Assembly: GCA_034926605.1 (NCBI GenBank) | Contig: JAYFQV010000020.1 | Span: 1-53,948, forward strand | Origin: CALXXL01 sp034926605 | Lineage (GTDB): Bacteria; Verrucomicrobiota; Lentisphaeria; Victivallales; Victivallaceae | DNA: 53,948 nucleotides | Reading direction: 5' to 3' | In this document: positions 32,386-40,169 of the stretch, one piece after another | Layout: each line of letters starts with the position of its first letter | Numbering within the stretch: position 1 is the stretch's first letter | Translations under genes and position numbers: made by a program | Notes under the pieces: generated by a model | Seen by the model: the letters and a program-made list of their open reading frames with translations, nothing else | Told to the model about the DNA's origin: nothing | Database searches by the model: none

Positions 32386-33660
32386 TCACTCGGCCAGGAA
32401 GGTCTGATCGCGCTCCGGCCCAACCGACACGATCCCGACATCCGCTCCCACCAGTTCAGCCATGCGGGCAAGGTATTTGCGCGCGTTCTCCGGCAGATCG
32501 CCCATTTTACGGGCATTCGCGGTGGAGCAGCACCAGCCGGGCATCGTCTCATAGACCGGTTCGGCCTTGACCAGATCCTGGGTGTTTGACGGATAGAAGT
32601 CGCAACGTTTGCCGTCGACCAGGTAGGCGACGCAAATCTTGAGTTCGGGAAGGTCGTCGAGCACGTCCAGCTTGGTGACGGCCATCTTGTCGATGCCGTT
32701 GATCATGCAGGAGTAGGCTCCGGCCACCGCATCGTACCAGCCGCAGCGGCGCGGCCGCCCGGTGGTGGCGCCGAATTCACCGCCGGCGGTACGGAGCTGC
32801 TCGCCGGTGGCGTCGAATAGCTCGGTCGGGAACGGGCCTTCGCCCACCCGGGTGCAGTATGCCTTCATCACACCCCACACGCAACGGATGTTGCGCGGCG
32901 CAATACCGGCTCCGCCGCAGGCACCGCCGGAAATGGTGGTGGATGAGGTGACATAGGGATAGGTGCCGTGGTCTATGTCGAGCAGCGCGCCCTGCGCGCC
33001 CTCGCAAAGTATCTTTTTTCCGGCTTTGATCGCCAGATTGACACTGCGGACGGTGTCGGTAACGAACGGCGCCAGATAGAGCGCGGCGGCCTTGAGTTCG
33101 GCCCATTTCGCATCCACATCAATCGTCATCATGCCGGCGTCTTCGAACCGGTGATTGTATTTCTCGCACTGCTCGCGGAACAGCGCCTCGAGCTTGTCCG
33201 GAAAACGCAGCATCCCGGCGCGGATGCCGGTGCGGTAAGCCTTGTCGGCATAGGCGGGGCCGATGCCGCGCTTGGTGGTGCCGATCTTGCGGCCGGGAGC
33301 AAGCGAGGCCTCCGACAGCGCGTCGAACTCGCGGTGGTAAGCGAAGATCAGATGGGCGTTGCTGGAAAGCTGTATCTGGTTGACGTCCAGGCCGCGGACG
33401 GTGAGATTTTTCATCTCTTCCATCAGCCCGAGCGGGTCGACCACCACACCGTTGCCGATCACACACGCGACATTTTTACGGAAGATGCCGGACGGCACCA
33501 GATGCAGCACATATTTCTCACTGCCGATTTCCACGGTGTGGCCGGCGTTGCTACCGCCCTGAAACCGGACCACCATGTCCACGTCTCGGGTCAGAACGTC
33601 GATAAGTTTGCCTTTTCCTTCATCGCCCCACTGGGCGCCGATCAGCACGTCAACAGCCAT
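32386..33660 (-). CDS. purA: Adenylosuccinate synthetase
   Basis: This 424-aa enzyme joins IMP and aspartate with GTP in AMP synthesis. It shows GAQWGDEGKGKLIDVLT (P-loop), GGSNAGHTVE, VIGNGVVVDP, GTTKRGIGPAYADK, EGAQGALLDIDHGTYPYVTSS and the IDKMAVTKLDVLD GTP-specificity motif. Length is normal. GAGGAA precedes the ATG. Its own promoter overlaps the end of mgtC. Confidence 0.97.
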   Translation of the reverse strand: MAVDVLIGAQWGDEGKGKLIDVLTRDVDMVVRFQGGSNAGHTVEIGSEKYVLHLVPSGIFRKNVACVIGNGVVVDPLGLMEEMKNLTVRGLDVNQIQLSSNAHLIFAYHREFDALSEASLAPGRKIGTTKRGIGPAYADKAYRTGIRAGMLRFPDKLEALFREQCEKYNHRFEDAGMMTIDVDAKWAELKAAALYLAPFVTDTVRSVNLAIKAGKKILCEGAQGALLDIDHGTYPYVTSSTTISGGACGGAGIAPRNIRCVWGVMKAYCTRVGEGPFPTELFDATGEQLRTAGGEFGATTGRPRRCGWYDAVAGAYSCMINGIDKMAVTKLDVLDDLPELKICVAYLVDGKRCDFYPSNTQDLVKAEPVYETMPGWCCSTANARKMGDLPENARKYLARMAELVGADVGIVSVGPERDQTFLAE

Positions 33661-33706
33661 TTGGATTCCTCTAATTTCTGAAGTTTAAGAGAGGCACACT
33701 TAAGCT

Positions 33707-33735
33707 AATATACACCCGAAACCGGGATTATTCAA
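33707..33735 (-). promoter_or_regulatory. purA promoter inside the mgtC end
   Basis: Minus-strand TTGAAT (33735-33730), 17-bp spacer, TATATT (33712-33707). The -35 covers the last codons and stop of mgtC. Predicted leader about 40 nt. Confidence 0.7.
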
Positions 33736-34414
33736 CCGTTTCCACCGTAAGATCGGGAAATTCCTGCATAAAGATCAACATCTGGTTTTCGTCCTGCTGC
33801 AAACGGCCGCGAACGTCGAGGTGAACGCGCATGCGGTCGGAGTTCGGGATCTCGTCCACCACGAAGCCGGTGATGTGGTAGTCGTGGTTGTTGAGCTCGT
33901 TGGTGACCTTGATAAGATTGTCACGGTTGGAGGTGATGAAAGTTATCCGGGTGGCGCGGCTCTTGATGTTGCGGGTAACGAAGCGCAGCGCCTCCAGCCC
34001 GACCAGCACCATTGCGGTGGCTACCGCTCCGATAACATACAGCCCGCCGCCGACGGCAAGACCTATGGCGGAAGCCGCCCAAAGTCCCGCCGCGGTGGTG
34101 AGGCCGCGAACGAACTCGCGGTGCATCATGATGGTGCCGGCACCGATGAAACCGATGCCGCTAACAACCTGCGAAGCGACACGGCTGGGATCCAGCCGCA
34201 GGTCGCCCACCGCACCGATGTTGTGCATCTTGATCATGTCGGCAAAGCCCCACTGAGAAACGATCATGAACAGCGCACTGCCGATGCACACCAGAAAATG
34301 CGTCCTTATCCCGGCCTCCTTGGCCCGATATTCACGCTCAAATCCTATAATCGCGCCAAACACCCCGGCCAATAACAGCCGCGTAACAAAAATAGCGGAA
34401 ACCTCAAGGCTCAT
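33728..34414 (-). CDS. mgtC: MgtC/SapB family membrane protein
   Basis: The 228-aa inner-membrane protein has the MgtC N-terminal domain (RLLLAGVFGAIIGFEREYRAK-type start, then GIRTHFLVCIGSALFMI, ASQVVSGIGFIGAGTIM and GLTTAAGLWAASAIGLAVG) and a C-terminal ACT-like domain of about 80 residues. MgtC proteins help survive low magnesium, in some pathogens by acting on the ATP synthase. Here, with no mgtA/B nearby, the role is inferred as general ion stress. AAGGAG precedes the ATG. Confidence 0.92.
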   Translation of the reverse strand: MSLEVSAIFVTRLLLAGVFGAIIGFEREYRAKEAGIRTHFLVCIGSALFMIVSQWGFADMIKMHNIGAVGDLRLDPSRVASQVVSGIGFIGAGTIMMHREFVRGLTTAAGLWAASAIGLAVGGGLYVIGAVATAMVLVGLEALRFVTRNIKSRATRITFITSNRDNLIKVTNELNNHDYHITGFVVDEIPNSDRMRVHLDVRGRLQQDENQMLIFMQEFPDLTVETVE

Positions 34415-34468
34415 GACAATATCTCCTTTCCTGCGCGAACAAAATTAGTTTTCAGCCACAAAAGATCA

Positions 34469-34496
34469 AATATAACACAATTCTAACATTTTGCAA
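34469..34496 (-). promoter_or_regulatory. mgtC promoter
   Basis: Minus-strand TTGCAA (34496-34491), 16-bp spacer, TATATT (34474-34469). The leader of about 48 nt is too short to hold a magnesium riboswitch. Confidence 0.65.
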
Positions 34497-34505
34497 ATAA
34501 AACAC

Positions 34506-34541
34506 AAAAAAACTGGGCAGGCGGCCTCCGACCGCCTGCCC
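34506..34541 (-). terminator. Terminator of the padR operon
   Basis: A perfect 10-bp stem (GGGCAGGCGG 34515-34524 with CCGCCTGCCC 34532-34541) with a 7-nt loop is followed on the minus strand by AGTTTTTTTG. It ends the padR-membrane-protein transcript just before the mgtC promoter. Confidence 0.9.
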
Positions 34542-34599
34542 TTAACAAAGATACCTGTCAATTGTGTTTAATATAACTGAAAGTACGGCAGGGCGTATA

Positions 34600-36450
34600 T
34601 CATTTTTCATCCAGCCGAATCGGCTGCTTGATAAGTTCTTTCAGCACCTTTACCTGACTGTCGCGCAGCATGGCGGTGGCCCGGTCTTCCGCCGGAGTGA
34701 AGCCCTTGCCATAAAACACCATTCTGTCCTCTTCCATCGCCTGCGTCTGCACCGCCTGAAGGATCGGACGCATCAGAACGGTGTTGATCGCGATAAATCC
34801 GGCCATCAACACAATCATATTGCCAATCAGCAGCGCAAACCTGATCGGCCGTCCGTTCAACTTCCGGTAACGCCGCACCAGCGTTATAACCGCCGTCACC
34901 ATAAACCAGATAAAATATGCCACCAGTACAATAAACGACCAAAACCATGCCTTCTGGCAAGGAAGCTGATTCCGATACAGCACATAACTGAAAATCATCC
35001 ATACCACCAACGGAATCGCCACCGCGAACAGCAAAAGCTTCAAATACGCCCGGCCCGGCAGCACCATCAAATAGGCCCCGCGATGCCTGAATGCAAAAAT
35101 CACGGCCAATATTGCAATCAAAATGACCACCACGCCTTCCAGCGCCAGCAGTGTAACGCTGCTAAAAACCGCCATGGTGAATTTGCGTTCCGGCCACAGG
35201 GCATTCCTAGTCAGATCGTTCCCCAGCGCTATCGGACTTAGAAGCACTCTGGCGACAATGCCACCATCGACCTTGACCAGTTCGCTTTGGGATTTTGCCA
35301 TTTCACGTATTCCAAGGAATGGCGCTCTGGCCTCCGCACACTGCCGTTCCAACTCTACGGCCGCCGGTTCATAGCCAGCATGGCGCAGAAGCTTCGGAAG
35401 CTCCCCTTCTGCCGGCTGTTTCGCAATGGCGCCGCATACGAGCTGCGAAATATAGCTGAGGTCGTCGGATTGAGCAAGCAGCAACGCTTCGCGTTTCCAG
35501 CCGTTCAAGAACTCAGCCGCCCTGGGGTCTTTGTCCTTCAGCAATAATTCGGCATACCACAGAGCCTCCCGACTGTCGGCCCTGAGCATGGCGAGATGGG
35601 GCAAAAGCAAACTGGCGGTATGACTAAGCTGCAGCAACCATCCGCAGACGGTACCGTCGGTGGGAATCAATTCACCGGCGGGCGTATACATTTCGGCCAG
35701 CCACAGGCGCATATAAGGTTTACGCGTCCCCTCAAGATAGTACTGCATGGCTTGGTCAAGCAATTTGCGATCTTTTACCGTATAGACCTGGCTATGTGTA
35801 TCGCCGTCATGGTCGACATCCACAGCCTCTTTGAACAAATCATGGGAAAGCATAAAGTAAAAAAATGCATTGTCCGGTTCGGCGGCAATGGCCGCCTTGA
35901 GTTCATCCTCAAGTTGCGGCGCATTCTCCTCATACAGCAAATTGATATACATCATGCGTCTGGCCATGGTCTGATCTCTTTCAAACGCGGTCTTGGCATC
36001 GGCCAAAGAGGGGCGCCGGCTCATCAGCTTTTCGCACTGCTCATCAGTCAGTACCGGGCGGCCGGCAACCCGCATGGCAAAATTGAACCGCGCCGTGTAC
36101 CGCGCGTCAGTAGTCGGTACATTGCTAATCAGATTGGAGGATATCACGATACCGCCCAAGGTATCGCGGCTGACGCAGAAGAACACCGAGGCCAGCACCG
36201 CCGGAACGATCAGGCTTTTGACCGCCAGTTTGAACCGCGACCGCCATTTCAGCCGGTTGAAGTTCGAAAGCAACAGTTCCTGCGCCACCGGTTCGGGGTC
36301 ACCGAAGCGTTTGACCGCCTCGTCCTCCCCGACCTCGGCCGCAGAGCAAGCAAGATGGTCGTTCACCTCGTTCTCAATCTCGGTTTGAAGCTCGACGTCG
36401 CGCACGAACGGCGCGGCGCACCGTCTGGCAATTTCGTTAAGCCGGTTCAT
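34600..36450 (-). CDS. HAAS-type permease-prefix membrane protein
   Basis: The first 60 residues of this 616-aa protein (VELQTEIENEVNDHLAC...DEAVKRFGDPEPVAQEL) match the short helical prefix found in partners of PadR regulators (HAAS/permease-prefix domain). One membrane helix (about 80-95) is followed by a long helical soluble region of about 300 residues that looks TPR/SEL1-like (RRMMYINLLYEE..., AAIAAEPDNAFFYFMLSHDLF), and four membrane segments in residues 430-580. It is probably an envelope-stress or membrane protein controlled by PadR. Its start overlaps padR by 14 nt; GGAGG precedes the ATG. Confidence 0.75.
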   Translation of the reverse strand: MNRLNEIARRCAAPFVRDVELQTEIENEVNDHLACSAAEVGEDEAVKRFGDPEPVAQELLLSNFNRLKWRSRFKLAVKSLIVPAVLASVFFCVSRDTLGGIVISSNLISNVPTTDARYTARFNFAMRVAGRPVLTDEQCEKLMSRRPSLADAKTAFERDQTMARRMMYINLLYEENAPQLEDELKAAIAAEPDNAFFYFMLSHDLFKEAVDVDHDGDTHSQVYTVKDRKLLDQAMQYYLEGTRKPYMRLWLAEMYTPAGELIPTDGTVCGWLLQLSHTASLLLPHLAMLRADSREALWYAELLLKDKDPRAAEFLNGWKREALLLAQSDDLSYISQLVCGAIAKQPAEGELPKLLRHAGYEPAAVELERQCAEARAPFLGIREMAKSQSELVKVDGGIVARVLLSPIALGNDLTRNALWPERKFTMAVFSSVTLLALEGVVVILIAILAVIFAFRHRGAYLMVLPGRAYLKLLLFAVAIPLVVWMIFSYVLYRNQLPCQKAWFWSFIVLVAYFIWFMVTAVITLVRRYRKLNGRPIRFALLIGNMIVLMAGFIAINTVLMRPILQAVQTQAMEEDRMVFYGKGFTPAEDRATAMLRDSQVKVLKELIKQPIRLDEK

Positions 36451-36778
36451 GGCAATCCTCCAGCATCATGATCGAATTCAAAGCCGATACGAACTTTCTA
36501 AGCTCGCCCGTCTCCGCCGCCAATGCTTTCGCTCCCGATCTGGTAAGCGAATAATACTTGCGCGGCTTCCCGGAAGCCAGTTCCCAGCTGCTGGCGATCA
36601 GTCCGCCCTGTTCCAATTTGTGCAGTGCCGGATAAAGCGTCCCTTCTTTCCAGATGAACTCGCCGCCGGTACGCTGTTCCACCTCCTTGATGATCTCATA
36701 ACCGTACATGGTGCGTTCCGACAACAGCTTCAATACGATCGTCCCAACCGTGCCCCGACTCAATTCGCGATTTTCCAT
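36437..36778 (-). CDS. PadR family transcriptional regulator
   Basis: The 113-aa repressor-like protein has the PadR winged helix: GTVGTIVLKLLSERTMYGYE, then WKEGTLYPALHKLEQGGLI and PRKYYSLTRSGAKAL. Start at 36778 with GGAGG six nt upstream; an upstream Met at 36841 has no ribosome site. With the HAAS-type partner it forms the common PadR-HAAS module, where the regulator represses its own operon until a signal is sensed. ATGTAT motifs overlap its promoter. Confidence 0.9.
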   Translation of the reverse strand: MENRELSRGTVGTIVLKLLSERTMYGYEIIKEVEQRTGGEFIWKEGTLYPALHKLEQGGLIASSWELASGKPRKYYSLTRSGAKALAAETGELRKFVSALNSIMMLEDCHEPA

Positions 36779-36798
36779 AACCAGCCTCCGTTGCTTTA

Positions 36799-36841
36799 AT
36801 GTATCCTCATTCACAATACATCGAGCTCCTATGTATGCCAA
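36799..36841 (-). promoter_or_regulatory. padR promoter with probable PadR operators
   Basis: Minus-strand TTGGCA (36841-36836), 17-bp spacer, TATTGT (36818-36813). On the plus strand ATGTAT (36799-36804), ATACAT (36816-36821) and ATGTAT (36831-36836) flank or cover the promoter. Known PadR sites are ATGT/ACAT palindromes, so self-repression is likely. Confidence 0.65.
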
Positions 36842-36870
36842 TGGCAGAAATGAAAATTTTGCGATTTTTG

Positions 36871-36898
36871 TTGAAGAAACGCGCCGGAGGAGTATATT
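36871..36898 (+). promoter_or_regulatory. Promoter of tRNA-Leu
   Basis: TTGAAG (36871-36876), 16-bp spacer, TATATT (36893-36898). The predicted start lies about 3 nt before the mature tRNA end. Confidence 0.7.
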
Positions 36899-36907
36899 AA
36901 GCTCGAT

Positions 36908-36992
36908 GCACGGGTGGCGAAATTGGCAGACGCGCCGGATTTAGGTTCCGGTCCCGAAAGGGGTGTGGGTTCGACTCCCATCCCGTGTACCA
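36908..36992 (+). tRNA. tRNA-Leu (anticodon UAG)
   Basis: An 85-nt leucine tRNA with a G-T-closed acceptor stem (GCACGGG/CCCGTGT), anticodon stem CCGGA/TCCGG (36935-36939 with 36947-36951), anticodon TAG at 36942-36944, a long variable arm (typical of Leu) and a T-arm with GGTTCGACTCC. CCA is encoded. Its 3' part is the attachment site of the element that follows; the left copy keeps the tRNA whole. Confidence 0.95.
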
Positions 36993-36993
36993 C
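36930..36993 (+). repeat. attL, 64-bp direct repeat in the tRNA 3' half
   Basis: Bases 36930-36993 (anticodon loop to CCAC) are identical to 49316-49379. Identity stops on both sides: G versus A before, T versus A after. It contains anticodon arm, variable arm, T arm and CCA. Confidence 0.95.
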
Positions 36994-37278
36994 TTGATAA
37001 CAAACATGTTACAACAACATGGCATCGGTGCAAAGGTTTTTGCGGTGTTTCCACTTATGAGCTCATGATGCCTTATGGCACCTCGAATAAGTGGATAAAT
37101 AGTGGATACGATCGATGGCTTTGCCGCGTGTAAAAAGCCTCCGTACATGAATGTTAATCCTGTTGGCTGGGAAACATGCCGGATAATGCTCGCGCATTTG
37201 GAAACGTTGAAATAAGATATTTTGGGCTTTAGGCCTTTGTTTGAATAGCCACAACGTTTGCGGTGCCACTATCACACA
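36994..37278. other. Element left end, no supported gene
   Basis: The 285 nt between attL and the toxin stop hold no gene I can support. A 70-codon minus-strand frame at 37063-37275 has no ribosome site or known motif. ACATGTT and AACAACATG near 37004-37021 form short repeats that could be integrase arm sites. Confidence 0.4.
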
Positions 37279-37698
37279 TTAATTACCGTGATCGTATGCC
37301 GAAAAATTCCTGTCAATGGCTATTATATAGAAAACTTCATTCTCTCTTATCCCTATTATTGGGATATTGCCTGTCATATGAAAAACGATGGACTGATTCT
37401 CTGTTTTGAATTTCGTCGGGATCTTGCACCTAAGCTCATTAAGCGGTATTGGCTCAAAACCACTTTTGCGGCCCAATAATCGCAAGTCCCGCCATGTTTG
37501 TTGGCTTATATAGTGCAGCTTGGAGGCAAGGTGTCCCCTCGCTTTTGTCTCACACTTGGTGAGACAATAGTCACCAGTTAAGAATTCAAAAGAAAATTTC
37601 GGATGCAACTCGTCACCTGTTGCGGTTTCGCTTGGCTTAGCGGTGCGTAATCCATCCGGCAGGTCAGCATTCTTTATATTGATTTTAGGCGGTTTCAT
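37279..37698 (-). CDS. Putative toxin of a Panacea pair
   Basis: A 139-aa protein translated from an ATG that overlaps the antitoxin end by 14 nt. I cannot name its fold with certainty. The core (SFEFLTGDYCLTKC, KLHYISQQTWRDLR, then IVFHMTGNIPIIGIRENEVF and a final IIAIDRNFSAYDH) is conserved-looking in a set of small proteins found beside DUF4065 genes, and the closing D-x-x-x-x-x-Y-x-H strand resembles RelE-type ribonucleases. By size, order and partner it is the toxin. Its target is not known. Confidence 0.55.
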   Translation of the reverse strand: MKPPKINIKNADLPDGLRTAKPSETATGDELHPKFSFEFLTGDYCLTKCETKARGHLASKLHYISQQTWRDLRLLGRKSGFEPIPLNELRCKIPTKFKTENQSIVFHMTGNIPIIGIRENEVFYIIAIDRNFSAYDHGN

Positions 37699-38128
37699 TC
37701 AGTGTTGCAAAATAGGCGCACATTTCATCTTTGGCAATCGTTCCACCGCTTTCTTTGTGTGTTTTCCACGGCATGGAAACGTGGGAAAGGTTGCTCAATC
37801 CCCACGCGGAGTATCCACCATATGTTAACCAAACCTGCTCCAACAACGCCTTCTCGTCCGGCTTAAAACTCTTCAAATCCACGCTTTGCGGCGGCACAAT
37901 AGCATCGCCTTTGTATTGCTTGTAGCGCTGATAGATTGATGGAATAACAGGGCCATGGGGCCACGCCTCAAAATCTTCATCAAAAAGCGGATGACCGAGT
38001 ATTGCAAGCGCATGACCCTGTGCAAAATAAAGCAATTTTTGCAACTTCATATTGCTTATGGCATCGCTGGGGTCACTGTATTCAGGGCAGCGCAAAAAAT
38101 AATTTGCAACATCAATGCATGTAGACAT
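37685..38128 (-). CDS. Panacea (DUF4065/SocA-like) antitoxin
   Basis: The 147-aa protein has the Panacea landmarks: SNMKLQKLLYFAQGHALAI, HPLFDEDFEAWPHGPVIP and a C-terminal helical part with WGLSNLSH and PWKT. DUF4065 proteins neutralise many unrelated toxins, which sit next to them. It precedes and overlaps the toxin gene, as usual for antitoxins. AAAGGAGG precedes the ATG, so translation should be strong, and it has its own promoter. Confidence 0.88.
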   Translation of the reverse strand: MSTCIDVANYFLRCPEYSDPSDAISNMKLQKLLYFAQGHALAILGHPLFDEDFEAWPHGPVIPSIYQRYKQYKGDAIVPPQSVDLKSFKPDEKALLEQVWLTYGGYSAWGLSNLSHVSMPWKTHKESGGTIAKDEMCAYFATLNETA

Positions 38129-38179
38129 TTCACGCCTCCTTTCGTCTTATCGTTACTTTCTTTATTATTACTTAATGAT

Positions 38180-38208
38180 AACATACAGTGATATTGTCAG
38201 CCATTCAA
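38180..38208 (-). promoter_or_regulatory. Promoter of the toxin-antitoxin pair
   Basis: Minus-strand TTGAAT (38208-38203), 17-bp spacer, TATGTT (38185-38180). Leader about 45 nt. The rest of 38129-38276 is AT-rich without other features. Confidence 0.65.
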
Positions 38209-38276
38209 GAGGATAGCAATTAATTTTGTGGATTTTTATTCCCTGATGTTTTTCTTATTGCGAGCAGGGCAGGCCT

Positions 38277-38933
38277 TCACCTATCAATAAGATGCCAGCT
38301 ATCTAAATAGTCATTATTTTTCGGCCTAATACAATTATCTATCATTTCATCGATTTTTTTGCGGTCTATCGATTTTAACAACTCTTGCAATGAAATGATC
38401 GTGCAATGGCTAATCATGCAGTCCCATTTCGTCTTGTTTTCCGCGCCTAACGATGTTTTGCCGATTAAGTTCTGCCGAACATCCTCATCGCGTACAATTA
38501 AAATCCATGGGAAATTGACTGTAATACATTTATCGGCTTGGGAATTTCGCAGTTTTATGTCAATCATAGAAGGATATCTGGCAAGAATAGAAATCATATT
38601 CCCTTTGAACTTGTCTCCTGAGCCATCATAAGGTTTTGAAAGGTATCTGGCGCAGTATTGTCCCGGCATAACGATACTATTCCCTAATTTCAGTTCAACA
38701 GCAGTGCACGTATTCCCTGAAATCAACGCGATATCAATTTCAGACTTCTCATCCCCGCTTTTGTCATCAACAGTTACCGGTACATTATAGTCAACCATGT
38801 CTACTTTATAGTCAAAGTCTTGCTCTGCGCACAAGTCGAGAAAAGCCTTTTTCCCCTCTTCCCTCCGTAATAATTGGGCAACGAATGATTCTCCAATATG
38901 AGTAATATCTAAGACAAAATCCTCTTTGGGCAT
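38277..38933 (-). CDS. PD-(D/E)XK-like protein, unknown role
   Basis: The 218-aa protein shows the nuclease-like signature DEKSEIDIALISGNTCTAVE, giving Asp (in EIDIAL) and E-L-K (VELKLG) about 15 residues apart, then GNSIVMPGQYCARYLS. This is the D...E-x-K core of the PD-(D/E)XK superfamily, shared by restriction enzymes and repair nucleases. No recognition domain is evident. GGGGGA precedes the ATG and the 77-bp duplicated leader lies 49 nt upstream. A defence role is possible, not shown. Confidence 0.6.
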   Translation of the reverse strand: MPKEDFVLDITHIGESFVAQLLRREEGKKAFLDLCAEQDFDYKVDMVDYNVPVTVDDKSGDEKSEIDIALISGNTCTAVELKLGNSIVMPGQYCARYLSKPYDGSGDKFKGNMISILARYPSMIDIKLRNSQADKCITVNFPWILIVRDEDVRQNLIGKTSLGAENKTKWDCMISHCTIISLQELLKSIDRKKIDEMIDNCIRPKNNDYLDSWHLIDR

Positions 38934-38982
38934 TTGTTCCCCCTGTTAATTTTGTTGTTGCAGGTCTGCTTATATTTTCGTT

Positions 38983-39059
38983 TAACGCACCTAAATATAT
39001 CGATTTCGTCAAGGTAAGGTTATATCTGCTCCGGTCGGGAGTAGTACCTACACGGGGGG
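38983..39059 (-). repeat. 77-bp duplicated leader, copy 1
   Basis: 71 of 77 positions match 42868-42944, in the same orientation relative to the downstream gene. The first 39 bp are identical. Read on the minus strand it contains TATATT preceded by possible -35 sequences, and lies 49 nt ahead of the nuclease-like gene, so it is probably a shared promoter/operator. Confidence 0.85.
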
Positions 39060-39125
39060 ATGGGGTACTTGGGGCGACCTGCAGTTTTACCCAATCAGCA
39101 TTTTGTAACCGTTCTTGTCAGTGGC

Positions 39126-39551
39126 TCACCGGGCGCGGTATCCATCTATATGAAACGCCAGAATTGAAGTAGCTATGAAAAGCTGTACCGCAAACATTTC
39201 CTGAATTATTGATGGAGCATTAACGAGAATAATAATTGAAAAACCTAACCCAATGGCAAAAACTGCGGCGGCAGCAAGTGTTGTTGCGGTGGAAACCCTG
39301 CGAGGGGCTCCACAATGTGGACATCTGGTTGCCCGGAACGACACGATCCCGCCACAATCTGCGCAGTTCGTTGTTTTGCGCATTTGCGTATTGGACTTTG
39401 GTGTATTGGGGCTTTGCTCGGACGGGTCCGTCTTCGGTTCGCTAACGATGAAGGCCTTTCCGCACTTCTCGCACTCCACCGTCTGGTTTTCATAGGCTTC
39501 GTCCAGATCGTAATGCTGTCCGCACTTCGGGCAGGATACTTTGATTGACAT
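39126..39551 (-). CDS. Zinc-ribbon membrane protein
   Basis: The 141-aa product has two zinc ribbons: CPKCGQHYDLDEA...CEKCGKAF at the N-terminus and CADCGGIVSFRATRCPHCG near 75, then two hydrophobic segments (about 90-108 and 115-132). Such zinc-ribbon/two-helix proteins are common and unassigned. Start moved from 39587 to ATG 39551, which follows GGGGGAG. A CCGAC-N5-GTCGG palindrome lies 46 nt upstream. Confidence 0.75.
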   Translation of the reverse strand: MSIKVSCPKCGQHYDLDEAYENQTVECEKCGKAFIVSEPKTDPSEQSPNTPKSNTQMRKTTNCADCGGIVSFRATRCPHCGAPRRVSTATTLAAAAVFAIGLGFSIIILVNAPSIIQEMFAVQLFIATSILAFHIDGYRAR

Positions 39552-39596
39552 GTTGTGTTCTCCCCCTTGAGCTTTATTCTCATACAACCATCAAAG

Positions 39597-39611
39597 CCGA
39601 CGATTTGTCGG
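39597..39611. promoter_or_regulatory. CCGAC-N5-GTCGG palindrome, copy 1
   Basis: CCGAC-GATTT-GTCGG lies 46 nt ahead of the zinc-ribbon gene start. Same palindrome at 40058-40072 and 47224-47238. Confidence 0.5.
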
Positions 39612-39651
39612 TTTTGAGATATAAGAAAAATATTCCCGATTCCACGCTTTG

Positions 39652-40035
39652 TCAAGTGTTATTTTTTGACATTGAACCTTCCAGCTTTTTCTTGAGCCAA
39701 TATTGACGCTGATATGCGCGCATCTTGGCCTTGACCTCCGGCTTGGATCGGTACTTTTTTTGATACTCGCTCATTTTTGCCTTATGTTCCGGTGTTTGCC
39801 CATATTGGCGCTGATATTCATAGCTCTTAGCCTTGGTTTCCGGCAGTTTCCTATATTCGGCTTCCCTCTGCTTGACCTCCGGCCTCTGTTTGTAAAGCTT
39901 TTTGCGAAGCCGCTCCCGTTCTTTGACTTCCGGCTTCTGGAGATATTCACGGCGCTTTGCTTTGGATTCGGGGCGCTGAGCATATAGACGGTTGTATTCT
40001 CGCCGGCTTGCTTGTGCTTCTTTTGATATTGTCAT
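39652..40035 (-). CDS. Charged repeat protein, unknown
   Basis: The 127-aa protein consists almost wholly of about eight 12-14-residue units of the form K-x-R-E-Y-x-x-x-P-E-V-K (for example QRPESKAKRREY and KPEVKERERL). It is very rich in Lys, Arg, Glu, Tyr and Gln and should form one long helix. Similar repeats occur in phage and plasmid proteins of unknown role. ATG 40035 follows AGGAAC; the longer frame to 40131 has no ribosome site. A palindromic operator candidate lies 20 nt upstream. Confidence 0.65.
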   Translation of the reverse strand: MTISKEAQASRREYNRLYAQRPESKAKRREYLQKPEVKERERLRKKLYKQRPEVKQREAEYRKLPETKAKSYEYQRQYGQTPEHKAKMSEYQKKYRSKPEVKAKMRAYQRQYWLKKKLEGSMSKNNT

Positions 40036-40054
40036 GGTGGTTGTTCCTTTCCGC

Positions 40055-40075
40055 GACCCGACAATTCGTCGGGTC
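40055..40075. promoter_or_regulatory. Extended palindrome, copy 2
   Basis: GACCCGAC and GTCGGGTC form an 8-bp inverted repeat around AATTC, 20 nt ahead of the charged repeat protein. It includes the CCGAC-N5-GTCGG core (40058-40072). Confidence 0.55.
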
Positions 40076-40169
40076 AGGTCTGCTGATGGTTGTATTGTCT
40101 GGTTCCATGGGGTGGCAATGTACCACCCCATGTGTCAATCACAAAGGGTCTGCAAATTTTACATACCCT

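Noticed and set aside
31220..32407. 395-codon plus-strand frame
   Set aside because: Exact antisense of rodA; Gln/His/Arg-rich low-complexity translation.
37063..37275. 70-codon minus-strand frame beside attL
   Set aside because: No ribosome site or motif; left as unexplained space.
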